Origin: Mesostigma viride
Lineage: Eukaryota; Streptophyta; Mesostigmatophyceae; Mesostigmatales; Mesostigmataceae
Assembly: GCA_009746045.1 (NCBI GenBank)
Contig: RPFO01000299.1
Location: 1,665,307-1,729,306, forward strand
Direction: 5' to 3'
DNA: 64,000 bases
The notes beneath the pieces are model-generated. The model saw nothing but the letters and a program-made list of their open reading frames with translations, made no database searches and was not told the DNA's origin. A program made the translations under genes and the position numbers. Below, piece by piece: positions 17,861 through 28,964 of the stretch. How positions within the stretch are numbered: the first letter of the stretch is position 1; the number at the start of each line of letters is the position of its first letter.

Positions 17861-18193
17861 CTAAGCACCTGTGCGTCCCGGCACACCCTGGCCCGGGCTT
17901 GTGGAGGGTCGAGCCCATCGCCATATCTCAGGCAGGGGGGACCCCTTGAGGTTGCAGAGTATGAGCAGGGCGTCCAGACTCATGCGTTCGTACCAGCACC
18001 CGCATTCATCCATGGCCTTTTCCCCGCATTCTCGGCACGCGATGTGCGGCGGGCACACCTGTAGCCCCTCTTGGTACAAGTAATGCACGTACAAGTGCAC
18101 GAGCTCTCCCTCGCAGGAGTTCCACGCCTCCTCGAGATCCACCCGGCCGTTGCACCGGTAGCACGTCAGCACCTGGTCCAGCCCGATAGACAT
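17861..18193 (-). CDS. cysteine-rich putative zinc protein (left arm copy), ~110 aa
   Basis: The preferred start is the internal methionine MSIGLDQVLTCYRCNGRVDL at 18193. The 27 codons upstream are Arg-rich and not protein-like. CYRC, CRECG and further single cysteines (SCEG, VCPPHIAC, DECGCW) suggest one or two zinc sites of treble-clef or RING-like spacing, but no exact family fits. It is transcribed away from the palindrome axis. The identical mirror gene at 18944-19276 makes a divergent pair across the axis, sharing a ~750-bp central region with a TATATAAG-like element. Confidence 0.55.
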   Translation of the reverse strand: MSIGLDQVLTCYRCNGRVDLEEAWNSCEGELVHLYVHYLYQEGLQVCPPHIACRECGEKAMDECGCWYERMSLDALLILCNLKGSPLPEIWRWARPSTSPGQGVPGRTGA

Positions 18194-18537
18194 GCCGCAT
18201 CGTCGATGTAGGCGGACATAAAACCGGGGGCGGAACAAACGCGCTCGGGCGACGCAACGGTAGTCCCCTGCCACGTGTCATCATCCTATTGGTCAGCCCT
18301 CGACCCTATCCCAACGCAAAAAAAGCCCCCCCACTACCACCCTAATCGGTGGCAATGGAGGGGCCAGGGGCGGCTGCCCGCATAACAGTCCAGGCTAAAC
18401 ACGGCCTGAGGGTGGTTTCCTAGGGTTTTTGCCAAAGTTTGACAGCATAAGGGCCAAAAAAATATCTAAGTTGACAGTATATAAGTTCCTTCCAGTGGGA
18501 AGAGGCCGGACCTTGACACCGGGTGTCAAAGTTTGAC

Positions 18538-18599
18538 ACCCGCCCTGGTTCCCGCCCGGTTTAGATGCGCATCTAAACCGGGCGGGAACCAGGGCGGGT
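18538..18599. other. axis of the palindrome, candidate chromosome-end or resolution site
   Basis: The symmetric core contains CCCGCCCGGTTTAGATGC and its complement, flanked on each side by TTTGACACC and a small GACACCGGGTGTC palindrome. There is no unpaired loop. Linear hairpin-ended chromosomes (poxvirus-type, phage N15-type) give exactly such head-to-head palindromes when replicated. That function is inference here. Confidence 0.45.
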
Positions 18600-18943
18600 G
18601 TCAAACTTTGACACCCGGTGTCAAGGTCCGGCCTCTTCCCACTGGAAGGAACTTATATACTGTCAACTTAGATATTTTTTTGGCCCTTATGCTGTCAAAC
18701 TTTGGCAAAAACCCTAGGAAACCACCCTCAGGCCGTGTTTAGCCTGGACTGTTATGCGGGCAGCCGCCCCTGGCCCCTCCATTGCCACCGATTAGGGTGG
18801 TAGTGGGGGGGCTTTTTTTGCGTTGGGATAGGGTCGAGGGCTGACCAATAGGATGATGACACGTGGCAGGGGACTACCGTTGCGTCGCCCGAGCGCGTTT
18901 GTTCCGCCCCCGGTTTTATGTCCGCCTACATCGACGATGCGGC

Positions 18944-19276
18944 ATGTCTATCGGGCTGGACCAGGTGCTGACGTGCTACCGGTGCAACGGCCGGGTGGAT
19001 CTCGAGGAGGCGTGGAACTCCTGCGAGGGAGAGCTCGTGCACTTGTACGTGCATTACTTGTACCAAGAGGGGCTACAGGTGTGCCCGCCGCACATCGCGT
19101 GCCGAGAATGCGGGGAAAAGGCCATGGATGAATGCGGGTGCTGGTACGAACGCATGAGTCTGGACGCCCTGCTCATACTCTGCAACCTCAAGGGGTCCCC
19201 CCTGCCTGAGATATGGCGATGGGCTCGACCCTCCACAAGCCCGGGCCAGGGTGTGCCGGGACGCACAGGTGCTTAG
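18944..19276 (+). CDS. cysteine-rich putative zinc protein (right arm copy)
   Basis: Exact mirror of the 17861-18193 gene, with the same MSIGLDQVLTCYRC start. The coordinates sum to 37137, the palindrome constant for the inner arm. Both copies are intact, unlike the membrane-protein pair. Confidence 0.55.
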   Translation: MSIGLDQVLTCYRCNGRVDLEEAWNSCEGELVHLYVHYLYQEGLQVCPPHIACRECGEKAMDECGCWYERMSLDALLILCNLKGSPLPEIWRWARPSTSPGQGVPGRTGA

Positions 19277-19311
19277 GGGGTGCCACATCTGGCTCGCTGA
19301 GCGGACCCACC

Positions 19312-19859
19312 TTGGATAGCCTTCTACCGGGTACAAAAGAGAAGCCTATCCACCATCATCCGGCCAGCGGGCATTGCCACCGGTTGATGGCACTTTGCAA
19401 AAAGAGAAGCCTATCCAAATTCACACCCTGGGAATGCCTGCTTGGCCCCTGAATAAAATTGGCACACCTTCTCCTGGCATTCTCGACCATTGTTTGTGGA
19501 TAGGCTTCTCTGGAGTGCCTTCTTTTTCGGCAACCCCTTCCAACAATATTCTCCCCAGGGCCCTACCCCCCATGCCCCCTAGCCCCATACATGCATGCAT
19601 ACATAAAGTCCTTAGTCCATATTATTATTACTCTTATTGTCTAAAAAAGAAGACTACCAAAAGAAGCCTATCCAAATTGACACCCTGAGAACTTTGACTC
19701 GACCATCGAACAAAATTAAGAGGCCTTCTCCTGGCATTTTCGAGCAATGTTCGTGGATAGGCTTCTCCTTGGAAAAAATACCATCAACAGGCCACAACAG
19801 CTGGCCACTGGGTATAGGTGGATGGCCTTCTGTCCGGGACCAGATAGAAGCCTATCCAA
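19312..19859 (+). repeat. hierarchical GGATAGGCTTCT repeat block, mirror copy in right arm
   Basis: Mirror of 17278-17825, so it has the same orientation as copy 1 (14897). No fourth copy is present, because the right arm stops at 21467, short of where it would lie. Confidence 0.7.
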
Positions 19860-19874
19860 GCCCTCCCGCGGTTC

Positions 19875-20380
19875 TCAGCACCTGGCAAAGCCCCAGCTGA
19901 AGAACTTCTTGGCCTTGCACCGGGCGCTCTTCTTGTCCTTGAACGCCTGCATCAGCGCCCCGCCCGGGGTGTGCCCCACAACGAACTTGGTGACCTTGGC
20001 GCCCGCCTTGCTGACCTTGTCGCCCACCGGGTTGGGCAGCAGGCCGAAGCCACCCAGGGCGGCGCCCAGCGCGGACACGGGGTTCACCATGTCCACGGCC
20101 ATGGTACCCACGCTGCTGACCACGTGGGCGGGGCTCTTGGTCTCTATCCCCATCGCGTCGAGGATGGGAGTGCCCTTGGCCTTCTCGCCCGTCTTGGGGG
20201 GTCTACCACGGGCGGGGCTGACGCGGGGGCCGCGGCGGTGCTATCCGGGCTAGGGTTGGGAGTGGAGCTGACGGCTACCTCCTCTACCACGGCTACCGAG
20301 GCGGACGCGGGCACGGACGCGGAGAAACGCAGCATCACGGTGACAAACAGCAGGATTACCAGAAACAAGAGCAGGAACAT
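19875..20380 (-). pseudogene. frameshifted copy of the single-pass membrane protein (right arm)
   Basis: Begins like the left-arm gene (MFLLLFLVILLFVTV) at 20380. It loses frame at the six-G run 20196-20201, where the left arm has seven C. After ~60 residues the protein departs from its sister, while the original C-terminus stays readable in a second frame from 20153 to 19875. Either one real mutation after duplication or a homopolymer miscall. Confidence 0.6.
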
Positions 20381-20426
20381 ATTTCGTTTATTAACACACG
20401 GTGGGATAATAATAATAATTTATTCA

Positions 20427-20924
20427 TCAGCTGGCCAGGCCGCTGGGGCGAGTGGCGCGGGGGCTAGTGTGGCACCACTGGCAGCCAGCGAAACAGTACT
20501 CGATCCCCTGCAGGCCCATGGCCAGGGACACGGCCACAGCGTGGTGCTCCGACTTGCTAGAGAAGCGCCCCAGGACGTTGCAGTCCATCCGGTTGAGCAC
20601 GTTGCCGAATTCCCGCCACGTCATCTTGCTGTACTCCCCCAGCTCGGGCGTGTCCACCAGGCTGTCGGACAGGGGCTCCGGCTGGGAGTCGGGCAGGGTC
20701 TCCTTCTCAAACACACCCATCTTTGATGTCCATGAACTCTCCAGATGAGCCTTGCCAGGGGTCGTGAACAGAGACCTGGCAACCAAGGGGGTATCCTGGG
20801 GGTATGGACGAAATGCACTGCAGGCAGTGTCCTTTATGTCCCCTCTCTTTGTCCTCTTTTTGGGACGGATGACGGAAGGCAGCTGGAAAGGCACTCCCCT
20901 TTTGGTATTGCTGCCAGCATCCAT
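20427..20924 (-). CDS. palindrome-arm protein, ~165 aa (right arm copy)
   Basis: Mirror of 16212-16709, intact, with the same ATG context and the same trailing AATAAA-containing stretch. Coordinates sum to 37136, the outer-arm constant, which confirms the one-base difference between arms. Confidence 0.5.
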   Translation of the reverse strand: MDAGSNTKRGVPFQLPSVIRPKKRTKRGDIKDTACSAFRPYPQDTPLVARSLFTTPGKAHLESSWTSKMGVFEKETLPDSQPEPLSDSLVDTPELGEYSKMTWREFGNVLNRMDCNVLGRFSSKSEHHAVAVSLAMGLQGIEYCFAGCQWCHTSPRATRPSGLAS

Positions 20925-21474
20925 GGCACCAGTAGGGGGGAGACAGGAGGAGTGGGGGTGTGAGTCAAGGCATTCAGTTGCTCGCGAATACGGACGTAAT
21001 CGTCCGCCGTAATCATGGCGTCGAGAGCCATGGCCTGCGATAAATGCTCGCTTTTCGCCTTGTCGGCCATATTCGTGCACGAGTTTGCGTGCTCGTGGGT
21101 TTTCGCACGTGAGCACGCCCTGCCTCCCATTATTACAGACACCCGTGCGCAAAAAATCTGGATCTGCCTAGTCACCAGATCTGGAGATCTCGGATTCGGC
21201 GCCTAGTCAGCACTGGCTGGGTGTATATGAAAACATATGCACCTCTGGTCCGCCGGTACTGCTGAGCGCCGCGCCGGTACCTGCCGAACGGTGACGGATG
21301 CCAGTGGCCCCTGCGGACGAATGTCAGTGCGGGGTCGGCCCGGCCAGATTCGGCCCACTGTCGGCCCGCGACCCGTACAGGGGCTGGGGAGGGGGCGGGG
21401 CTGACTGTTAAAGTTTGAAAAACGGGCCGAATGCGGGCTGACAGGGGGTCGGTTCGGCCCGTCCTAGTCAAACG

Positions 21475-22158
21475 GTGCACGAGGCCTCGGGTTCTCGGGC
21501 TCGCTACGTTTCAGTGGCAAGTGTCACGGAGGAGGAGTTCAGACTCCGCGTAATTGCTGCGCAGGAGCAGGCTACCGCTACGGCCAAGGTGGTGCTGGAC
21601 GACTTCGATATCCGATTCCCACCAAACGGTCTGCTCTCCGCGATGTCCATTTTGCAGCCAGGCTGGTGGACTGAGAAGGAGCGCGACGTGGCCGAGGTGC
21701 AGAAACAAGTTCAGGTGCTCAAGCGCAAGTTTGCTGTGGGGGTCACCATGGTGAATGGGAAGAAGGTGGGCCCACTGATTTCCCCGTCCCTCCTGGATGA
21801 CCAGCTCGACTCCTTTATGCTCATGATGAAGAGCAACAGCCAGGAGTACACGTCCGCAAGGGCGTTGTGGAAGGTTTTGTTGACCAACCCGCTCATGCAC
21901 GAGTTTGTGGGGGCGTATCTGCAGCTGGCAGAGTTGATGCTGCTCCTCCCTCTTACCAGCGTGGAGAATGAGCGGAGGTTCAGCCACATGAATTTCATTA
22001 AGAGCGATATTCGCAACCGCCTTCTCGAGCGCCATCTGAACGTGGCGGTCCGCATCTTTGCATGCAGCTCTTCATACGAAGACATGCCGATCCAGGCGGC
22101 ATATGCAGTGTGGTCTGCGGAGAAGGGCCGCCGCGCAACCGGCAGTGTTCTTACTTAA
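21475..22158 (+). pseudogene. hAT-family transposase, C-terminal dimerisation region, 5' truncated
   Basis: The 227-aa frame ends in the hAT signature LTSVENERRFSHMNFIKSDI and NRLLERHLNVAV, the C-terminal dimerisation segment. Catalytic and BED-finger parts are missing because the frame begins 7 bases inside the end of the palindrome (21467). An intact hAT transposase is usually 600-800 aa. No second half is visible elsewhere in the window. It marks the first clearly host sequence and probably the site where the viral segment joined the host chromosome. Confidence 0.7.
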
Positions 22159-23546
22159 ATACATAATTGCTTATATGATTCCTTGCTGCTAGCTACTAAG
22201 TTTTCTTATTTTCTGTGCTTTCCGCGGAATCTCAAATTTTGGGCAGCTAGCGTTTTCAAGTTTGTTGCCCGGCCTTCTGACGACAACGTAATTGCTTACA
22301 TTGTCCCCGCCATCGGCATGTAGTCAAGTGTGCAAGCTAGTCATGGCTTCGCTTTTAGAGGGGCGTAATTATTAATGAACTTTAAATAAAATGATGAGGC
22401 CACCAATGAGCAATTGTGAATGAGCCATAATCCTTATTATTCGTTCATGACGGAATCACGGAAACTAGGAATCCAAACATTACTAAGTCGGTCGTGAGAA
22501 GTAATACTGCGCCAATACAACAAATTAAGTAAGTTCAAAGCACACAGTGCTTTTTTTTGAATTTATTCTCGCGTGACGTAGTGATTTCATAAATTTAGTA
22601 CGGCCGCTTACTGAAGCTTATGAGCTGACTAACTTTCAGTTGACTTTTGACTGAGTAACCTCACTTCATAGTAGACTGAAACTAATTAGGTAACTATAAT
22701 GCATCCTTAGTCTCATTATTTAACGCGTTAGTAAACACTACACCTTCATAGGTTTTTATACTTTTCATTTAAGTAGGAAGACACAAGTGCAATTGAAGTA
22801 TGATGAGAATGGGGCTGCCCGCCAGCAGGCCGGGCAGCCGGCGGCCCGGCGCCCGGCGCCGATGCCTGAGACGGAGACGCTCGCCCGCCTTGTGTACAGC
22901 CAGTACGGCGCCGCGCCGCGCTGACCCCACTGCCGGCAGGGTCATTTGCTGCACCAAAAAGCCAGCCCGCCACACGTGGCCGTGCCAAGCCCAATTTTAA
23001 TTGGCTTAAAGCCACACATTGGCCGAGTAAACTGAAGTTTTCATAGTTCGAAACGCCACAAGTGGCCTAGCGCCACTAGTAGCGAAAACCTTAAAAAAAA
23101 CACTGTTAGGTTCAGAGGTACACGAACAACAGACAATGCGCTGGTCCTGCCTCATGTGCGGCGTGGGCATCAAAAGCAACAACAACAACAAACTGTAGAC
23201 AGAGACGTCTCGGCCACTATAGATTCTCTGCTGCCCATGTGCGGCGTGGACCGTGCGGCGTGGGACACAACAACAACAACATAGACGTCAGTCTCCGTCA
23301 CATTAAGCGTACAGGGTCATACGTCCTGTCAGGCAGTCAGTCAGTTTCTACAGCCCCATGTACGTTCAGAAGGCCGCGCATCTAATTGGACCACCGTTCA
23401 GCCTGCACAGTACTCGGCCATACTCATTAAATCTCTGATACTACATGAAGATTAAGAAGATACTGTAGCTCCGACGTAGCAGCGATGTAGCGTTCGTCAT
23501 CGGTTGTTTCTGCGGTTCAGACTGATGAATTGGGCGGCAAGTACAG
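22159..23546. other. host intergenic sequence without a recognisable gene
   Basis: AT-rich to 22780. Then comes a GC-rich hairpin-prone patch at about 22810-22925 (GGGCTGCCC with GGGCAGCC), and two AAC-triplet tracts (about 23170 and 23265), each preceded by CATGTGCGGCGTGG, a short direct repeat. ORFs here are short and composition-biased. Confidence 0.5.
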
Positions 23547-23548
23547 TA

Positions 23549-23850
23549 CCGTAGTGGCTCTTATATGTGTACGCTTATTAATTATCGTACGAGGGCTTTT
23601 AGCGATTTTTGTTACGCGTACGGGGTTTGGGGGATTTTTTCTTAGTGTACGTAGGTATATCGTAAGGGTATATCGTAGGTAGATTTGGGAGGCAGTACCC
23701 TAGGGGCAACATATGGAAGCCCCTCATACGTATATCGTAGCATTTGAGGGTGATAACTTGGGATGTACGAGGCCGGAAGGAGGTTTTTTTTCGGCCTGTA
23801 CGGGGTCGATTCGTACATAATTAGGCGTACTGATATAAGAGCCACTACGG
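23549..23850. mobile_element. MITE-like element, 302 bp, flanked by TA
   Basis: Terminal inverted repeats start CCGTAGTGGCTCTTATAT and close with the complement ending in GCCACTACGG. Both ends are flanked by TA, as for Tc1/mariner-type insertions. There is no coding capacity. The inside carries GTATATCGTA repeats. Confidence 0.6.
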
Positions 23851-24065
23851 TAGTACCTGGCCACGAAAAGGGCAATACTGTAAGGGGCGGCGTGCCGTGA
23901 GGGCGAAGATGAGGGGACCGATGCACGGACACACTGCACTTGATACTGTAGTTGGGACTGGCGTATTATGTGTGGTCGCCTGCTGCCGAGAGGCAACAAC
24001 GTAGCTAAATAGATTCCACTGCGCTAAAGAAGCTGACATTGTGCTCCTGTAACTTGGTGCTAGAG

Positions 24066-25964
24066 ATGGTTGAATTTTCAAGCCTGAGTGAAGACATCGT
24101 TGTTCTGATAGGGAGGGCGTTGCCGTTGAAGGACGTGCTCTCCTTATCGACATGCTCACGACATCTCCATCGGTGTTTGAGTCGAGATAGTTTCTGGGCC
24201 GAGTTTTGGAAACGGGAGTTTGGAGAATTTGGTTATAAGTTGCCCAGCGGTGGAGTAAATTTGGCTGAAGAGGGGAAATCCATTAGTTGGAAGCTGTTAT
24301 GTCGGTATTATTCTACGTTTGAAAGGTCAACATGGTCCACATTGGCCGTTGGTTGCGGGCCAGCACCGCGTGCATCCCTTAGTGCAGGTTCTGCCAATGG
24401 GAAAATTGTCCTTTTTGGCGGGGGCGGCGATGGTGGTAAGTTTACAGTTGATGGCAGCACGTTAATTAATCTTGGCTTGTGCTGTCTCTCAGAGCATGGA
24501 CATTATTCAGTTTTTCATACATAATGTTTTATAACAGGTCATGCGCAGACATGATTATTTAACTTGACACCAGCGGGTCTCTTGTATGTCTTTGTATCTC
24601 GTGCAGGCCGCGACTTCTGCGATACTTGGTATCTGCCGGAGAACGAGCTTCCGCTGCCTGTTGCTCAAGCCGTGGCGCCCTCAAGTCTTTCAAGCTCGTC
24701 TTCCGTTGCTCCGTCCAACGAGGCGCCGACCTCGGAATCGAGGTCGTCGCGTCCCAGCCCAGCTGCAACACATGTTGAACTTGGCAGGGTCTCCTGGCGC
24801 TCCCTCCCTGAGGGCGCCAAGCACCCCCCTGCTCGCTTCACCCACGCTTATGCAGTCGTGCAGCATCGGTTAGTCATATTTGGGGGCATCGCCATCACGG
24901 GGGAGCGGCTGAACGACACCTGGGTGTGCGACCTGTCCTGCGAGCCACCGGCCTGGGTGCAGCTGGACTTTGGCGCGCGCCCCTGCCCGTCGGCGCGGGG
25001 TGCGGCCGCCTTAACGTCGTGCGGGGGCAGTCGCGCAGTCCTCTTTGGAGGCATCAGCCGGGAGCACCGCCGCATGGACGACACGTGGCTGCTCGACCTG
25101 GATGGACCACACAGGGTGCCCAGCTGGCGGCAGCTACTGCCGCATCGGCCATGTGCGAGCAGAACCCCAACTAGCAGTGCGACCGATGCCAGTCATGCAG
25201 AGGACGGAGCGGGTGGCGAGAGCCAGTGTACAAGGCCATTGCGCGAGCAACCCCCCGCGCGGTCAGGCCATGCGCTGGCACATCTGGGTGGTGGCCGCGT
25301 GCTCATGTTCGGGGGCCGGGACTCCACCTTCCACTTCCTGGACGATTCGTGGGCTATCGACCTATCGCAGCTGAGGGAGGAGGAGGTGGACGCTAGCACA
25401 GACGCAGGGATGGGCGCAAGAATTATTGCGCAAGCTGGGGTTGGGCAGCGGTCGCCCATACCAGCTGGCATGCCTACCGATGGCGGGGGTGCTTTGGATG
25501 CAGGTGGTGCGGTGGATGGCAGCGGTGCGGGGCTGGCATGGTGCCGTATACCAGCCGGTGGGCCGGGCCCCACGCCTCGCGCTGGCCACTCGCTCGTTGG
25601 CCTGCCCGGTGGGCGCGCGATGCTGTTTGGGGGTGAGGAGCCGTGCCCCCAGTCTTGCAGCCACACAGTGCGCAGCAACGAGACGTGGGTGTTCCATGGG
25701 AGTAGACAAGTGACAGGTGGCAGCGGCGGCCATGAGGCCGGCGTGCCATCCCCTGGCAGCTGGCGCAAGCAGTGCGTGAGCCATGGGGCCATGCCGATGC
25801 CGCGGGCGTTTCACGCCGGCATCCAGCTAGGCGGCGGCGCCGGCATGCTTGTGTTTGGGGGCATGGTCTCGGTGGGGGGTGCGGACTTGGAGAACATCCA
25901 TGCGAGCTTCACGTTCAAGAACGACATGCACGCGCTTGTGTTCATGGACCTGCCGCCAGCATAA
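24066..25964 (+). CDS. F-box/kelch-repeat protein, two exons
   Basis: Exon 1 (24066-24435) starts MVEFSSLSEDIVVLIGRALP and holds an F-box (LSLSTCSRHLHRCL...FWAEFWKREF), the SKP1-binding module of SCF ubiquitin ligases. A GTAAGT donor at 24436 and a GTGCAG acceptor ending at 24606 define a 171-nt intron, with a Gly codon split 1/2. Exon 2 (24607-25964) has five or six kelch blades marked by VIFGG, VLFGG, LMFGG, MLFGG and LVFGG, each followed by a D-x-W-type motif (LNDTWVCDL, MDDTWLLDL, LDDSWAIDL). The protein is about 575 aa, close to plant F-box/kelch proteins of the At1g51550 kind. It lacks the LOV domain of the ZEITLUPE group. Likely a substrate receptor of an E3 ligase. Confidence 0.8.
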
Positions 25965-26024
25965 ATGTGCAAGCGAGTTCTAGAACTTGCAAGCGTGATC
26001 TAGAAGAACTTGCAAGTGTGCTTA

Positions 26025-26113
26025 AGAACCTGAAGCGAGCTTGAGAACTTGAAGCGAGCTTGAGAACTTGAAGCGAGCTTGAGAACTTGAAGCGAGCTTG
26101 AGAACTTGAAGCG
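26025..26113 (+). repeat. 19-bp tandem repeat in the 3' flank of the F-box/kelch gene
   Basis: About four and a half units of AGCGAGCTTGAGAACTTGA, preceded by looser versions from 25970 (CTTGCAAGCG, CTAGAAGAAC). Located just after the stop codon, so possibly in the 3' UTR. Confidence 0.65.
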
Positions 26114-26304
26114 AGCTCTGTCTGTGGTGAAATTTTGCCGGTGGAACTGTTGCCTGTTAGAGCAGTCCCAATGGGGAGGCATGTACTAGCTGACTTGCTC
26201 CTGTCACCACAGCATTGTACGTTGACAATAATCAATCTGTGGATGCGTGACAGAGCCACGTATCAATTAAGTAAGTAAGTACTTGCGTGTCATACGCATG
26301 GGCA

Positions 26305-26570
26305 CGCCATGGAGGGCCTAGGCCTCTCCGTGATTTGGAAAAAGATGATGGACAAGGCCAAGTGGGCTCAGGTCATAGAGGACAACGACCCCCCTCCAGT
26401 GGGGAAGCCGCGTGTTTGCACACGTGGGAAGCATGCTAGACAAGACCCCTAGGGTCGAGGGCACAACAGATGTAGAGTATGATTGTTTTTGTAGATAGAT
26501 TAGACCGGTAGGATTGCGTGTACCCATCCATTCATCCATCCATCGGGGTTCTTGTTCCGTGACTCCCCAA
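26305..26570 (+). mobile_element. 3' end of an L1-like LINE, heavily 5' truncated
   Basis: GGCCTAGGCCTCTCCGTGAT, the following [17 protein letters not shown] coding end, and a TAGACCGGTAGGA...CATC tail match 41815-42180. The last ORF2 codons, the 3' UTR and the CATC microsatellite tail are all that remain. Confidence 0.6.
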
Positions 26571-27232
26571 CGGGAGCACGAGTTTAATTAACTCGTCGTC
26601 TGTCCCAACTCAGTCCTCACAGGAGGACTGAGTTGACAATTTTCAACCGCGTGTAGCGACTAGGTGGGGGGTCCATCCCAAATGTTTTGATGTGGATCGG
26701 GGGTGTACTAGATGTCATTTTGTTGGCAAAAATACTGCATATGTGAAAACTTGACCCGAACACCTGAAAATTACACGGACGTTGGGCACCCCTCGCGAAT
26801 TTGCATTTTTCGGGATAAGAACGAGTGGGAAAAATTCAATCAAATCCTGGTGCATGAAGAAAAAATATAGGCATGTAAACAATATAGTTCTTGAAACGTA
26901 GCAAAAAACTGGGCTCAATTTGGCCACTGCAACTGCCTGAAACAATTAAAAAACTCTCAGTCCTCAGGAGAGGAATGAGGCTTTTGCTAACTTTGCTAGC
27001 ATGTAAGTGCGGTCATACTACACAATACCGTGGCCACCAACCATCCCAATCAACTCATTTCCCTTCAAGCATTACAGGACAACACACTTGCATCATCATA
27101 CTTCAGGTATATCATACCTTATCATGTAGTGAGAGCCTATGCATGCATGTAGGGAATGGGCTTGGATACCTACCAACAAAGGGTTATGTTATAAGTGTCA
27201 ACCACCAATATAATGGGTAGGTTAAGCATTAA

Positions 27233-28945
27233 CTCGCGTTAGCACATTTATAACGCAATTTTTTGCGTTATAACACTTAAATATTTCAATTAAACACATC
27301 TAATGAAGCAAGCATGATATGGGCTATCTGAGGCCAGTTATGAATTCTCTGAGATATATAAAAAAATGTAGTATATGGTCTTGGCATGTAATTCCCAGCC
27401 TGGCTATGTGAAATTCAAAGTTGAAGACACATGGGTCTCGTAAACTATGACCCCCTCACACTACAAGGGGCCGGTATGCCACATGGGTCAAGTATTGCAG
27501 GCACTGAATTTTTTGGAGTAAAAGCAATATATGTAGACCCTCGTGGCTGCATATGGGCTTGAAATAAGCAGCCCTCCTATTTTCCCCACACCCATGAAAT
27601 TATAACACTATAACACTGGGTAGACAAGTGGGTGCACACAAAAGGCACCGTGGGCCCCTTGGGGGGCATAAACCCATGGAGATGCACAAACTAAGCCCAG
27701 ATATGTCAAAATAAGACAGGGCAACCACCTGCAGCCAATAATACAAGCTGGCCACATGCCACGCTTAACGAGAAGAGCGGGCACTGCGGCCACCTTGTCC
27801 ATGCACGTAGGTAACGTGGTACGGACACCCTACGCAAGGCATGCATTCTAGGAGGCAGCCACCAACAAACTAGTGGTGTTGAGCCTATTTCAGCCTGCCC
27901 TAGCAAGGATAAACTAGGCCTAAGCTGCTATAGCTTGCCAGGTGATGGCCAGCACACCTGGTGGCACATGCTGTCAATGGGAAGCTTTTACTCACCAGTT
28001 ACGTGCTTGATGATGCCACAGAGACCAGCCAACTGCCTCACACTCATGCAATATGTGTATGGGAAATGTATAACAAACATATATGGAGGTATTCAAACCC
28101 ATACAGCCTCTAAAACTTATCACCATCACCCTGTGGCAGGTCAACTGACTGAGGGAAGCATCTAAGAATGGTGTTTTAGAAAGGGGCCAGGCCAGGGTCA
28201 AGAAAGAGCATGAATAGTGCAAAAAGAATGTGCTACACAAGCTAGAACGTATATATAAATGTCAAACATCGATAGGAAAACGATGCTTAAGCTTTACCAG
28301 GCATGGATGGCGTTACCTTGGCCCAGCCGGTGGCCGCAAAATGGCGCATTTCGGCACACCAAAGCTGTGCAGCATGGTCGCTGGATTCGGCGATTTCTGG
28401 CCACCCTTGCACGTTTACGACTACTATGTATCATAAAAAGTAAAAAGAAACCGATATATCCTTTAAAATACGCCAGAAAGGTATTGCTGTCAACGTTTCT
28501 ATCGTCCGGCCTGATCGCAGTTTATTCCAGCAAGAACGCTGCCGACACCTATCAAATGGCCCATTTCTCACCCCAGTATGTTGCTGGGACGCTAACATGT
28601 CTTCCTATTAGGTTACGATCGCGTTTCCTGGGGTCAAACAGCTGCGCCATGTCGCTAGACTACAGCAGGACTGCAGTGGGTACGCGCGATTTCGTTCGGC
28701 CATCACCTTCGTCTTCCCTAAAAAGTCCTGATTTACAGCTGGCATTGCATGATGCCACGTGGCAACCGTTGGGTACTTGGGTACGGGGATTTTTTTATGA
28801 GATCCTAGGGTTATAAACTAAGCCTGACTGCAGTTGTTTGGCCTCTAAACTATTGGGAAATAGTTGTTTGAACTCCATGTTAACAACGCAATTTTTTGCG
28901 TTATAACCTCACAACGCAAAAAATTGCGTTATGTAATAACGCGAG
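27233..28945. mobile_element. non-autonomous TTAA-flanked DNA element, 1.7 kb
   Basis: Ends CTCGCGTTA and TAACGCGAG are flanked on both sides by TTAA. Subterminal hairpins AACGCAATTTTTTGCGTT occur at both ends. The interior has no credible transposase; the longest ORF (28259-28816, 185 aa) has no recognisable domain. It shares sequence with 33700-34160, so it is related to the element whose ends are at 26592 and 34564. Confidence 0.6.
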
Positions 28946-28964
28946 TTAATTAATCAATTAATTA

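Larger units (their letters stand above)
15669..21467. repeat. zero-spacer palindrome with ~2.9-kb arms
   Basis: Every ORF and noncoding landmark of 15669-18568 recurs in reverse complement in 18569-21467, with the axis inside GATGCGCATC and no loop. The arms differ by at least one base: seven C at 16935-16941 versus six G at 20196-20201. The outer left flank continues as viral sequence and the outer right flank as a hAT transposase fragment. Candidate explanations are a fused or copied hairpin chromosome end, a concatemer junction, or a fold-back assembly artefact. Confidence 0.85.

Noticed and set aside
18395-18742. Two 69-aa ORFs crossing the palindrome axis
   Set aside because: They read through the noncoding axis and are each other's mirror image; no protein-like composition.
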